A stretch of DNA of 39,061 nucleotides. It comes from Pelagophyceae sp. CCMP2097 (Eukaryota; Sar; Pelagophyceae). The stretch lies in the NCBI GenBank assembly GCA_026770575.1, contig MU657341.1:1-39061 (forward strand). Direction: 5' to 3'. The position numbers were made by a program, and so were the translations under genes. Shown one piece after another: positions 22,857-31,066 of the stretch (position 1 is its first letter; every line of letters starts with the position of its first letter). The notes under the pieces were generated by a model. That model worked only from the letters and a program-made list of their open reading frames with translations, did not search any database and was not told where the DNA came from.

Positions 22857-23530
22857 AGTTACACCAGGGCAACGGCGCGCTCGTCAACGCACTTCCACCC
22901 TCGCCGAGCAGCAACGCAACAGGAGAACAACGCAATATCAAACGATCACGGACGAGCAAAGACACGCTGTATATTAAAAAAAGTCAAAGGGCATATACAG
23001 AAATAAAGCGCACGTCCGCACTGAGACCACGATGCACCTTGCGTTGCGGGTCAATGAGCCCACGTGCACAATCACTTTCTATTGGTCTCGGGTTCGATTC
23101 CCGCAGGGGGCACTCGATTTTGGCGAGTGTTACCCTAGTAAGCCCCCACTCCCTAGCGGCCACGTGTCCAAGACACGCTGTGCCACTACACAGTAGTGGA
23201 GTCGCTGTCTCCACCGGCCAAACAATTGCCGTTTCGAGCCTGGTTGAAAATCCCCGGGATGATGACGTCGCACTCGAAGTGTCTCATCCCTCCCCCCCGT
23301 CCTCAGGAATGATTTAATCAAATCATTTCCATGGACTATTACAGATTATTCTGGCGAATCGATTTTACACGGGCCCCAGGATTTCCCCAAATCGACCAAT
23401 AATAGGACGCTAAACAAGAAATTAACTTCTTGCGGCCTAGGTGGCATCGCCCCGTTTTCTTTATTGATATCGGTGGCACCTGGTCTGTCAACAAGCGTAA
23501 CGACGCCACGGTGACGTGCGTATATGAAAT
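22857..23530. other. Non-coding part of the Ulp1 element
   Basis: No gene is supported. Around 23032-23113 there is a tRNA-like stretch with a T-arm (gggttcgattcccgc), but the acceptor stem does not pair well. At 23405-23437 lies an inverted partial copy of the dispersed repeat of 20921-21170. At 23440-23530 there are degenerate units containing cggtgac or cggtggcacc related to the subterminal repeats. Confidence 0.5.
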
Positions 23531-23570
23531 CGGTGACGCCGCCAGCCATTAAAGGCTGGCGGCGTCACCG
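23531..23570. terminator. Perfect 17-bp hairpin
   Basis: cggtgacgccgccagcc (23531-23547) and its exact reverse complement (23554-23570) flank a 6-base loop. The cggtgac at the outside is the same motif as in the TIR and subterminal array. The hairpin lies at the 3' end of the gene at 23549-24519. It may be a transposase-binding palindrome; use as an RNA terminator is not shown. Confidence 0.6.
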
Positions 23571-24519
23571 GCCATAATCATTATTCTCAATGACGACACT
23601 AAGACGGGATAATAGGTGATCGGCGGCGCCCGGCTGGGGGAGCATGACGCCGGCGCAACTTCGTCAAGAGGTGGGAGTCCGTGGCGGTCCGTCGCGCTAA
23701 TGGCCCGCAACGGCGCTATAGAGACCCTTTTCCCCATCAAATTGTTCTTATGATGGGCTCTCTTATGATACGCCTTCCGGCGGCGCGAGGGGAGCACGAA
23801 GGCCGTCGCGCGAGGCGGACGGTCGCCGTCAAGTCCCGGAAAGACTGCGACGGGGTGGGGAGGAGCGCGAAGGCCGCAGCGCCGCTGCACGGACGGACAG
23901 GCGCCGGCGACACGAGGCGCCGGGGTGGGTGGACCCAACGACGTGCCTACGCCGCGCCAGACGCCGGTGAGCTGCGCGATGCCTGTCACGGGTTTGACCT
24001 ACAATGTAGGGTTCGGCAGATGTACGACCATACAACAAATCGAGGCGCGCACGACAAAGGACTTACCTGGCTGCGCGGGTGCACGCCGCCGCTCGCGATG
24101 CACGAGCCGCCACCCGGCAGACGCTCGCACGCCTCCATCATGACGAGAGGCGCCTCTTGGCGGCTGCTGAAGAGCCGGCCGATCTTGAGCTCGCCGCCCA
24201 AGGTGAAGTCCGCGCTCTTCAGGTATGAGATCATGCGCGGCCCACGCCCACCCACGTGAAGGCGCTGGAGCTCCTGCTGCAACTTGTCCTTGCGCGCCTT
24301 GTCGGTGGCTTGCTTGGCGGCCCGCTTCTGCTCGTCCGTCTTGATGGTCTTCTTGGGCAGCTTGGCGCGGGGCGCCGCGGCGTCGTCATCGAGGAAGCTG
24401 AAGTCCGAACAGCACGAACCGTCCGAACCGTCCGCCAAGGCGCGGAACGCGTCAACGTCCGTCGACGCGGCCATTGCGCGAGGGTCACTCACTTTTTGAA
24501 CGCCCTCGCTGGAGCCCAA
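23549..24519 (-). CDS. Spliced passenger gene with basic coiled-coil region, unknown function
   Basis: The likely start is MAASTDVDAFRALADG at 24474; an earlier ATG at 24519 is possible. Exon 1 holds an acidic stretch (SDFSFLDDD) and a Lys/Arg/Gln-rich helix (TDEQKRAAKQATDKARKDKL). It continues to GGVHPRSQ at 24067. The intron 23999-24066 (68 bp) has a perfect CAG/GTAAGT donor and ends TTGTAG. Exon 2 continues in phase as VKPVTGIAQLTGVWRGVG and becomes Pro/Arg/Ala-rich, with the stop at 23549, inside the hairpin region. The second half could be non-coding if the splice is not used. No family is recognised. Location between the subterminal repeats and the protease gene suggests it belongs to the element and not to the host. 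Confidence 0.5.
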
Positions 24520-24520
24520 A

Positions 24521-24700
24521 CGTCACCGATTACCTTTAATACCCCGAGGGGCGTCACCGATTACCTTTAATACCCTGAGTGGCGTCACCGATTACCTTTA
24601 ATACCCTCAGGGCGTCACCAATTACCTTCAATACCCTTAGGGCGTCACCGATTACTTTTAGTACCCAGAGGAGCGTCACCGATGACCTTTAAAGTAGTCG
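24521..24700. repeat. Subterminal array of about 31-bp repeats
   Basis: Six units start at 24521, 24552, 24583, 24613, 24643 and 24674, each with cgtcaccgat or a close variant, then tacctttaatacc, then a variable g/c-rich spacer. Spacing is 30-31 bp, about three helical turns. Such arrays next to TIRs often bind transposase. Confidence 0.88.
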
Positions 24701-24763
24701 GAGTGCGTCTTATTTATATTATTCTCAGCTTGTGTCACCGTTTTGATTTGATTTTATTAGGGT

Positions 24764-24806
24764 GTCACTGATTTCATTTAGGACGACGGAGGTGACACCG
24801 ATGGCC
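24764..24806. repeat. Right TIR of the Ulp1 element
   Basis: Ends ggtgacaccgatggcc at 24806. It is the inverted partner of 20761-20803 with 2 mismatches in 43. AT-rich viral DNA resumes right after it. Confidence 0.9.
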
Positions 24807-25002
24807 GATTATCTGTAATTTTGCCAAATGATCTCATTTTCTTATAATACGAATTATGCTCATATGCTTATTAACCTGTTTTGTCCTTTTATTTTTATGC
24901 CCAATTTTTTTTCATTTTCGGATTATGAAAATAAACATATTTAATTTTCGAATCTAATTTAAATTATTAAATTATTCAACATTTTAAAAATTTTAATCTT
25001 CC

Positions 25003-25041
25003 AATTTTCTTATTTTCTTATTTTCTTATTTTCTTATTTTC
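25003..25041. repeat. Microsatellite (attttctt)n
   Basis: Between four and five uninterrupted copies of an 8-bp unit in the AT-rich DNA between the Ulp1 element and the right viral TIR. Confidence 0.9.
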
Positions 25042-25090
25042 AAAAGTTCGACCAAAATCCTTTTTCTACCCTCGAATTTCTGTGATCATT

Positions 25091-25620
25091 TTTAAGGTTT
25101 TATCAAGTCCTCAAAATCTCAAAAAGATTTCTCAAAAAGATTTTTATCTTTCTCACACAGAGATTTTGGGAATTATGAGGGGGAGACCCCTCTTACCACC
25201 TTCCTCGGATCTTTTATTTAATTTCACATTATTTTTTTAGATTTAATTTAATAAGGGGAGACCCCTCTCACACCCTTCCTCGGATCTTTTTTTAATTTCG
25301 CATTATTTTTTTTAGATTTAATTCAATCTTTTTTGATCTTTGATTTTTTTCGATTTATTAAATCTTTTTTTAATTTGACGTTATTTTTAGATTTAATTTA
25401 ATCTTTGGTTCTCTTGAAAATCGTTTATTTAATTTCACGTTATTTTTAGATTTAATTTAATCTTTTTTTATCTTGAAAATTGACTTTTAATTTTTTGATT
25501 TTTTAAAACTTCGATGGACATTTTTTTTTCTTTTCCTTTTCAAAAAAACTGATGAGGCGAAGCCGATGTCGTTTGTCATTTTGAAAAGTTAAAAAAAAGT
25601 GAATACTTTTTTCTGTTGAT
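25091..25620. repeat. Right terminal inverted repeat of the viral element
   Basis: Inverted partner of 5755-6580. It holds the exact 38-bp match 25550-25587, several aataacgtgaaattaa-type units, and two copies of a block ending accttcctcggatctttt or its variant (about 25179-25217 and 25251-25290). The left TIR has only one copy of that block. The outer end merges with A/T runs near 25600-25620. Confidence 0.88.
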
Positions 25621-25693
25621 CATTGTTGGGCAATGACCGCGCGCCTCTGCTGCTGCAGCAGCACCCACGCAGCTTCTGAAATGGTTTGGGACT

Positions 25694-26875
25694 CTAAGAA
25701 CTTGGTGGCGCTCGTATCACGGACCGTGCCTGCAGCTTTGTCCTCTGGGCTTCGCGGAGCGCCGCTTTCTTCTCCCTCTCGCGGTCCAGGTGCGCCCTTT
25801 CTTCATCTTGGCTCATCGTACCCCTTTGCTTCTTCCCGGAAGCCTCGCGCCACGCTATGCAGATTCGCCCTTTACGAGAGTCATCTTCATCTTCTTCAGA
25901 CATAGGGCCACGGTGTTTCGAACGTCTCGCGCCACGCTCTGCAGACTCGCCCTTTAAAAAGGCAGCTTCCTCATCTTCGGACATCGCGCCAAGCTGCTTC
26001 TTCAGCCTCGCGCCACGCTCTACAGATCCGCCCTTTAAAAAGGCAGCTTCTTCGTCTTCGGTCATCGCGCCAAGCTCCTTCTCCCGATCCACGCTGCGCT
26101 CTGCAGCTTTCCCCTTTTAAAAGGCTGCTTTTTCGACTTCGGACATCGCGCCAAGCACCTTCTCTCTTTTCGCCGCCCTCGCAATCGCACTCGCAGCAAC
26201 CTTGTCGCTCTCTTTCTTCCGTAGCTCAAGCAGCTCCGCGGCGTTGAGCGATCCCAACAGAGAACGCCGCCTGTTCCTGGCGAACCTCCCCCTCTTTGCA
26301 CTTGCATCCACATCGCCGTCAATGGGCGTAGGACTCAACGCATTGTCACCCGCTTTCCGCCTCTTTTTCATTGCAGGGGTTTTCGGCTTTGGAGGGGGTA
26401 TCGAACGGACGCCTCCTACTAATGGCGGATACGCAGGCGAGAACGACATGGACGCAGCCAGAAAAAATGCGTGCGCACCTAGGGACGCAGGAGCGAGCAA
26501 CGGGGACAACGACATGGACGCAGCCAGAAACAATGCATGCGCACCTAGGGTCGCGGGAGAGAGCAACAGGTAGATGACATGGACGCAGCCAGGAACAATG
26601 CGTGCGCATCTAGGGACGCGGGCGAAAGCAACGGGGCGACACATGCGGGAACGCGAGGATGGACAGTAGAGCCACACGCATCCACACCAAAACATCGCGC
26701 GCCTGGTCGGCCGGAGCGCTCTGCTGTGACGGCGCATAAGCGCGGGGCAGCTGCGGCGCGTGCGGAAACACAAGCGCGAAGAGGAGAGCCACGCGAATCC
26801 AAGCCTGGCCGACCAGCGCGGGAAACCCATGCTTCTTGAACGCAGGCGCCAGGCTTGCCACTCGGGCGCCCACAA
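25694..26875 (-). pseudogene. Repeat-rich N-terminal region, probably of the Helitron protein
   Basis: In one minus-strand frame the sequence runs from 22-residue repeats (LAASMSLSPLLAPASLGAHA type, 26640-26445) through VRSIPPPKPKTPAMKKRRK and a basic stretch (GRFARNRRRSLLGSLNAAEL). It then reaches about four units of a 27-residue repeat, for example LGAMTEDEEAAFLKGGSVER. Repeats of the form (R/A)-MT-eEe-A-----AER are common at the N-terminus of Helitron Rep proteins. In the first unit AAFLKG has become AAF-stop-KG by a single TTA to TAA change, and the frame stays open on both sides. The stretch ends at a TAG at 25694, shortly before the viral TIR. Its strand and position fit the missing start of the Helitron gene at 224-5764. 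The alternative is an independent host gene with low-complexity repeats. Confidence 0.55.
26445..26640. repeat. 65-66-bp minisatellite, three units
   Basis: Units start gacatggacgcagccag at 26445, 26511 and 26576. The first period is 66 (22 codons) and the second 65, so the third unit is out of phase with the first two. Confidence 0.9.
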
Positions 26876-26977
26876 AGGGGTTTGTCACTCGGACGCCCAC
26901 AAAGGGGTTTGCCACTCGGGCGCCCACAATGGGGTTTGAGCCATTCAGGCTAGCCACTCGGACACCCGCTACGGGGT
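26855..26977. repeat. 27-bp minisatellite
   Basis: Three good units of 26-27 bp (ttgccactcgggcgcccaca type; 26855-26934) and a degenerate fourth at 26950-26977. In one minus-strand frame they encode a 9-residue repeat (NPFVGARVA). Whether that frame is translated is unknown. Confidence 0.85.
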
Positions 26978-27376
26978 CAGCGGCTGCGATGTAGCTGCGA
27001 TGAATGACAAACCGGCACAGCCGGTCCAACCCTCGCGCCACCCTCGCAACCGCGCGCAGCAGCATGCTGCATAGGCGCGGGTCTCGCTCTTCTGTAGATA
27101 AGTGTTCAAAGAAAGGGCCGCGCCCCCCTATCGGGGCGCTGCTGCGCAAAAAGGAAAGGCTGCGCGACGGGCTAATAGTCCAACGAACGACACAGGCGAG
27201 AAACTGCTACGTTTATTTATGCACGAGGAATCTTCTTTCCCGATGGGCCGCTTTGGAAAGCTTCCAGTTAAGATGCAACGCTGGCCTTGCTTGAAGTGCA
27301 TCTTCGCGTGGTCTTCGTCATCCGGAAGCCAAAGGCGGCAGAGTATGCCGCAGTGCACGCCGAGGCGAAACATGGC

Positions 27377-28046
27377 CTAGGCGTTCAACAGAATAGTAGC
27401 GTCCATCCAGCACCGCACGGCGAGGTTGTCCGACTGTGGCACGCCCTCGTAGTGCAAGACGCCGAGATCGTATAGAGCGAGCGCGTACCCGTCGTCTGCT
27501 GCGCGTTGGAACCAGTCGGCGGCGGCGGCGGCGTCGGCGAGTGCGCGTCGGCGTTGCCGCGGTTCACGCGAATCATCAGCCGATAAGTCTGTTCGGCGTC
27601 GGTGTAGTGCCCCAAGGCTCGGCAGTGCGGACAGAGATTGGACACCTTCAGCCATGATGCGGCGCAGGGGACGCACAGGTACTGCATGCAGCATAACTAG
27701 GCACACGCGTCACAGTCACACTGGGCGCGAGGAGCCAGAGGCGCGTGCGCGCGCGCCGGAGGGACGCCCCAGCCGCAGGAGCACAGGCACCGGCGCGCAA
27801 GGACATGCTGCTTACCTGAACGGGAGTGACACCGAGTTCCGACGTCAGCGGGTCCGTGCAAACCAAGCACCGAACGCGATTGGAAAGCGACAGAGCTTCG
27901 AGGGCGCGATAGCGAGCTTTGCGATGCATCCTCGGTCGCCGCCGACGCACGCCGCCGACGTGGGGCCTGCACCGCCGCGGGCGCGGACAGGTCTTCGCGG
28001 CCAGTTGAAGAGGAGAGAGCGAGAAAGGGACAGAGAGATTGGCCAA
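27377..28046 (-). pseudogene. RING-like zinc finger plus Sel1-repeat protein, one intron, damaged
   Basis: Exon 1 (start at 28046, or at the later ATG 27929) ends ALSLSNRVRCLVCTDPL...TPVQ at 27816. An intron at 27697-27815 (119 bp) starts GTAAGC and ends CCTAG. Exon 2 continues in phase with LCCMQYLCVPCAASWLKV and LCPHCRALG, completing a C-x2-C ... C-x2-C ... C-x2-C RING-like finger in which the usual histidine is not evident. Downstream, WFQRAADDGYALALYDLGVL is a clear Sel1 repeat, reached only after a one-base frame change near 27545. A TAG at 27377 interrupts what looks like the start of a second Sel1 repeat (LLNA-stop-AMFRLGVHC). RING/Sel1 proteins are frequent in algal genomes, where they are thought to act as ubiquitin ligases or scaffolds. 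Either a recent pseudogene or base errors would explain the breaks. Confidence 0.7.
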
Positions 28047-28259
28047 TTTCGAAGCGCATGAGGGCCCTGTGGGCCGTGCGAGGTCGCGGCTTGTTAAATC
28101 GCGTTTGGCGCTCAGTGAGCGGATGGTAAGAAGGGTCTACTTGGAATACGCGATCAAGGCCCGAACCTTAACGGCGTCGAACTGAGCGCGTGGTTGCCGC
28201 TAGTGTGATCCCCATTCTCCTGCAGTGAGCCTCGTGACATGTGATGGTAAAGGGACGCC
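28047..28259. other. Stretch without a supported gene
   Basis: GC-rich upstream of the RING/Sel1 gene. It could hold its promoter or 5' end, but I see no clear motif. Confidence 0.4.
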
Positions 28260-28338
28260 CCGGTCCAACGGATCGCAAAAACCCAACGGACCCCGAAGTG
28301 TAGGATGTCCGTTGGATTTTTGCGGTCCGTTGGACCGG
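28260..28338. repeat. Foldback repeat with 31-bp arms
   Basis: Arms 28260-28290 and 28308-28338 are reverse complements with two mismatches in 31, around a 17-base loop. The arm itself contains a direct repeat of tccgttgga-like sequence, so partial pairings are also possible. It would form a stable cruciform or RNA hairpin. Confidence 0.88.
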
Positions 28339-28376
28339 GCCGCAAAAAGGTCCCGCGCGTATTGAACTGCGCAATA

Positions 28377-28407
28377 GACAGACAGACGGACGGACGGACA
28401 GACAAAA
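28377..28407. repeat. Tetranucleotide microsatellite (gaca/gacg)n
   Basis: About seven gaca or gacg units just downstream of the foldback repeat. Confidence 0.85.
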
Positions 28408-28748
28408 TTGCGCATGGGTGATCTTCAATAACGACCCCCGGAAAAGGGGCCTTGATTTTTTCAAATCCAAAGGTTCCCTCCGGATGTCTAAAAAATGAGA
28501 TCATCGTCAGTATCCACGGAAGGCTTACTAGTAACTTCGCCCCAAAAATCTGATATGAGGAATTTTGAGTAGCGCGGTCCACAGCCCTCCAAATGTTGAA
28601 CTGTTTTGGTAAGCTTCAAGCTATCCGTCGCATGGACATCATGCATTAACCTATGGTTCACAATCGCCCATTTGACTGCACACCAAAGGTTCAAATGTTG
28701 GTATATTTTGGTATGTTCGCAACTTCGCCCCAGTATTTTCCCTTTAAA

Positions 28749-29376
28749 TACTGGGGGACCCAGCCACTTTGCCATTTCGCCATTTGCCGTCGTCAAAAAT
28801 TGGACCCCGAAAATCTGAAGCGGCGTATTTAGAAAACCCGTTTTTGCCGACCGCTGGAAGGGACCCTCGTCGGCGTTGAACTTTGCCGGTCACGGCCCAC
28901 GCACTTCGGCAGCGCCCCGACTTGGCGGGGTCTTCTGGGTCGCGAGAGACGCTCGTCGTCGTCGTCTCGTCGGCTATACTGGGTTGTAGTTTACTCCGTA
29001 CCGTATGGTACTTGCTGTCTGCTTCCTTACTCTAGAAATTGCCAGTATTTACCATCCCTGGGAGTAAGATTCAAAGTAAATATATCTTTCGAGAACGGCC
29101 ACGCCCGCGAGCCGCCGCCGATGCGGAGCTGCATGCCGTCGCGAGAGACGCGAGCGCGGCCCTCAGTGCGACCTGCTAAGGTCGAGCGCGTAATGAAAGG
29201 TCCGAAAAGCGTCGGAAATTTTGAAACGCCGCTAACAAAATTTTAAAATATTAAACTCAAATTTCCAGGAACCCCGAAAACTTTTCTAACTTTGCCTATC
29301 TGAAATTTTGAACCACGTTTTCCAAAAACTTTCCCTTGGTGGGTCAAATCCGGCAAAGTAGCTGGGTCCCCCAGTA
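28749..29376. mobile_element. 628-bp TIR element (MITE-like)
   Basis: The outer 25 bases (28749-28773, beginning tactgggggacccagc) match the reverse complement of 29352-29376 with one mismatch. The interior is GC-rich and has no supported gene. The TIR begins with a near-palindrome, ctgggggacccag. A target duplication is not obvious, though cctttaaa on the left and cctccaaa on the right are alike. It could be a non-autonomous derivative of an unknown DNA transposon. Confidence 0.65.
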
Positions 29377-29683
29377 CCTCCAAATAATTTCAGTAGTATT
29401 TAATGGAGGTATTTGCCCTATATATACCACTGTAATATCCCGGTTTGCGCCCGCGAGGACATGACTGTCCGCCCCCCCTGCCCTGCCGAGGCGACGGCGG
29501 CCCTCAGGAGGCCGCCGTGCGCCGGCTGCCACGCCCTGTGCTCCGGCGGCGGGGCTGTCTTTGGACAAGGGTGTTGGCGGGTGAGGGTCGATAATATCTG
29601 GCCGGCCGAGAGGGCCACAAGTCGTTTGTTTAGGGAACTCTACGGGCGCTTCACGAGCGGCTCATAGTGGTCGCGGCTGGGCG
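29377..29683. other. GC-rich spacer
   Basis: No gene with convincing support. Short open stretches on both strands are expected at this base composition. Confidence 0.4.
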
Positions 29684-30229
29684 TCAGCACACAGACGAGC
29701 GCGCCAACTGGGATCTGGAGGTCGGGCGACAAGAGCAGCGTTGGAGGTCGCCTCGGTGCGGCGCGTTGCCTCGGTGCGGCGCGAAGATCTGGACGGCGCC
29801 CCATAGCGATTGGCCGCGTCGCGCCGTCATGAGCACGCTCGCTCCGTCGAAGTATCGCCCCTTGGGGATCTTCTTCGCGAGCGACTTGCTGGGAGACTTT
29901 GGCGGCGCGTCGATCGCGCGAAGGATCGACTGCACCACGTCGCGCTCAAGCCCTGCGGCTCCGGCCTTGACTGCCGCCGGCGCCGAATCGCGCCGCCGCT
30001 TTGCCAGCGCGTTGCCAAGCGCCGCCGTCAAGGCATCGCCAGTGTCGCCACTGGCGCCGCCACGCACTCGCATCGCGAGCGACCGCGAGGCGCTCTTCAA
30101 TTGCGAGGACCGAGTCAGCCCGCCGATGCGCGCATGCTGGTTGCTGTTCGGGCCTCCGAGTCTAGACATTGGCCCCTGCCAGCCTCGCCAAAGCTGGAAT
30201 GCCCCGCGGTTCGGCTGATATTCAAACAC
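29684..30229 (-). CDS. Hypothetical basic protein
   Basis: This open frame of 181 codons starts with MFEYQPNRGAFQLWRGWQG. It is rich in Arg, Ser and Ala and holds a lysine-containing middle (PPKSPSKSLAKKIPKGRYFD) followed by a short hydrophobic part (GASVLMTARRGQSLWGAVQI). The lysine content in GC-rich DNA and the continuous length are mild arguments for real coding. There is an overlapping open frame on the other strand, no intron signal that I can support, and no recognisable family. Confidence 0.3.
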   Translation of the reverse strand: MFEYQPNRGAFQLWRGWQGPMSRLGGPNSNQHARIGGLTRSSQLKSASRSLAMRVRGGASGDTGDALTAALGNALAKRRRDSAPAAVKAGAAGLERDVVQSILRAIDAPPKSPSKSLAKKIPKGRYFDGASVLMTARRGQSLWGAVQIFAPHRGNAPHRGDLQRCSCRPTSRSQLARSSVC

Positions 30230-31066
30230 GATCGACCCGCGTTATTTTGGCGATGGGTCTTTGTTAGAGGGTTGTGAGTGAGTGCGGAGTGCAGCTATCG
30301 CCCCTCTCAGTGAACGCGGTCGTCGGCAGGGCTCCTAAAGGCAAAAGCGCGAAAAAAAGGGCGAAGTTGCGCCTCTTTACCAAAAACAAAGATCCAAATC
30401 GGCCCCATTCCGTGCCACGGGGATTTCGCGCCGGCGAGCGGGGCTACGGGCGTGGAAACGGTGTGGGTCGACGCGCGGTGGCGTCTACTTGGGCCTGGTT
30501 AAAAAAGTTTGGCGCCCTCGGCCGTCGTCGCGGCGCTGTAGGCGCTCCAGCTGGGGCGCGCGTAGGGGACCTCAGTGTCTCTCAGAGCGCTTCCCGCGAG
30601 GGCGGTCGCGGCTGTTTCGACGGCGCGGCCGACACCACCCGACACTCGCACCGTCCCTGGCGCGCATTCCCGGCGCACCTCCCCGTAGTCGCGCGGGCGG
30701 GCGCGAAATCGCCGTGGCAAGGAATGGTATGGATGGTATAAGTAAGTTTCGTATGAATAATTATCAGTAACTTGCTGGGTAAGATATGATAAATTACTTT
30801 TTGAGCCAGAGTAACTTACTTTAGTCGCCAAAAAACGAAGCCCATAATCTATAGATGCAATTATCATCACGACGGCGAGCCCACCGCGGGCCATGAACCT
30901 CGGAGGCTGTGGAGCTTGAGAAGAGCGCGCTACTTTCGCAGTCAAATCGGGTCAGTAAAAAATAATTTCTACTAAAAGGAATTCAAGTCCCGACTCGTGT
31001 CTTGTCGGCCGGAACCGACTCGACGACGCCCTCGGCGTCCTCCGAGTCGACGATGATGCAGAGGGC
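30230..31066. other. Mixed spacer, possible plus-strand ORF at 30274-30741
   Basis: A plus-strand frame (MSECGVQLSPLSVNAVVGR, then basic GKSAKKRAKLRLF) is open to 30741 but shows no family features. At 30738-30850 the base composition falls sharply, with agtaagtttcgta, a motif seen again near 31891. At 30990-31066, just downstream of the next gene's stop on the minus strand, the same frame reads on as an acidic sequence similar to that gene's last residues. Confidence 0.35.

Larger units (their letters stand above)
20761..24806. mobile_element. Nested GC-rich TIR element carrying a Ulp1 protease and passenger genes
   Basis: The ends are 43-bp inverted repeats differing at two positions (20761-20803 and 24764-24806). 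Inside the right end is an array of about 31-bp units containing cgtcaccgat (24521-24700). Degenerate units of the same type lie inside the left end (20804-20900). Three minus-strand coding regions lie between: 23549-24519, 21902-22856 and a Ulp1-like protease at 21287-21900. Subterminal repeat arrays and captured Ulp1 proteases are known from MULE, CACTA and KDZ-type DNA transposons. No DDE transposase is recognisable here, and no target duplication was found, so the superfamily is open. It interrupts AT-rich viral DNA. Confidence 0.75.
5755..25620. mobile_element. Endogenous polinton-like virus (decayed), with later insertions
   Basis: An AT-rich element lies between two long inverted repeats (about 5755-6580 and 25091-25620). 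It contains remnants of a protein-primed type DNA polymerase B, a double jelly-roll MCP and a fibre gene, all on the minus strand, in the order polymerase, MCP, fibre. This gene set together with TIRs is the signature of polinton-like viruses, Mavericks/Polintons and virophages. I favour PLV because of the MCP motifs and fibre, but no ATPase, integrase or maturation protease is visible to settle it. Two GC-rich elements (12020-18378 and 20761-24806) are nested inside. Without them about 9.5 kb remains, so internal deletions are likely. The flanks read as a Helitron gene on both sides. A target duplication could not be fixed because the outermost bases are A/T runs. Confidence 0.82.

Noticed and set aside
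23032..23113. tRNA-like sequence on the plus strand with gggttcgattcccgc
   Set aside because: T-stem and acceptor stem can only be paired with mismatches and a shifted register, and no clear anticodon arm is seen.
28377..28407. Short spaced repeats as a CRISPR-like array
   Set aside because: A simple tetranucleotide microsatellite in eukaryotic DNA, without spacers.
28488..28796. 102-codon minus-strand frame containing MAKWLGPPVFKGKIL
   Set aside because: It overlaps the TIR of the 628-bp element and has no family features. Length is expected by chance here.
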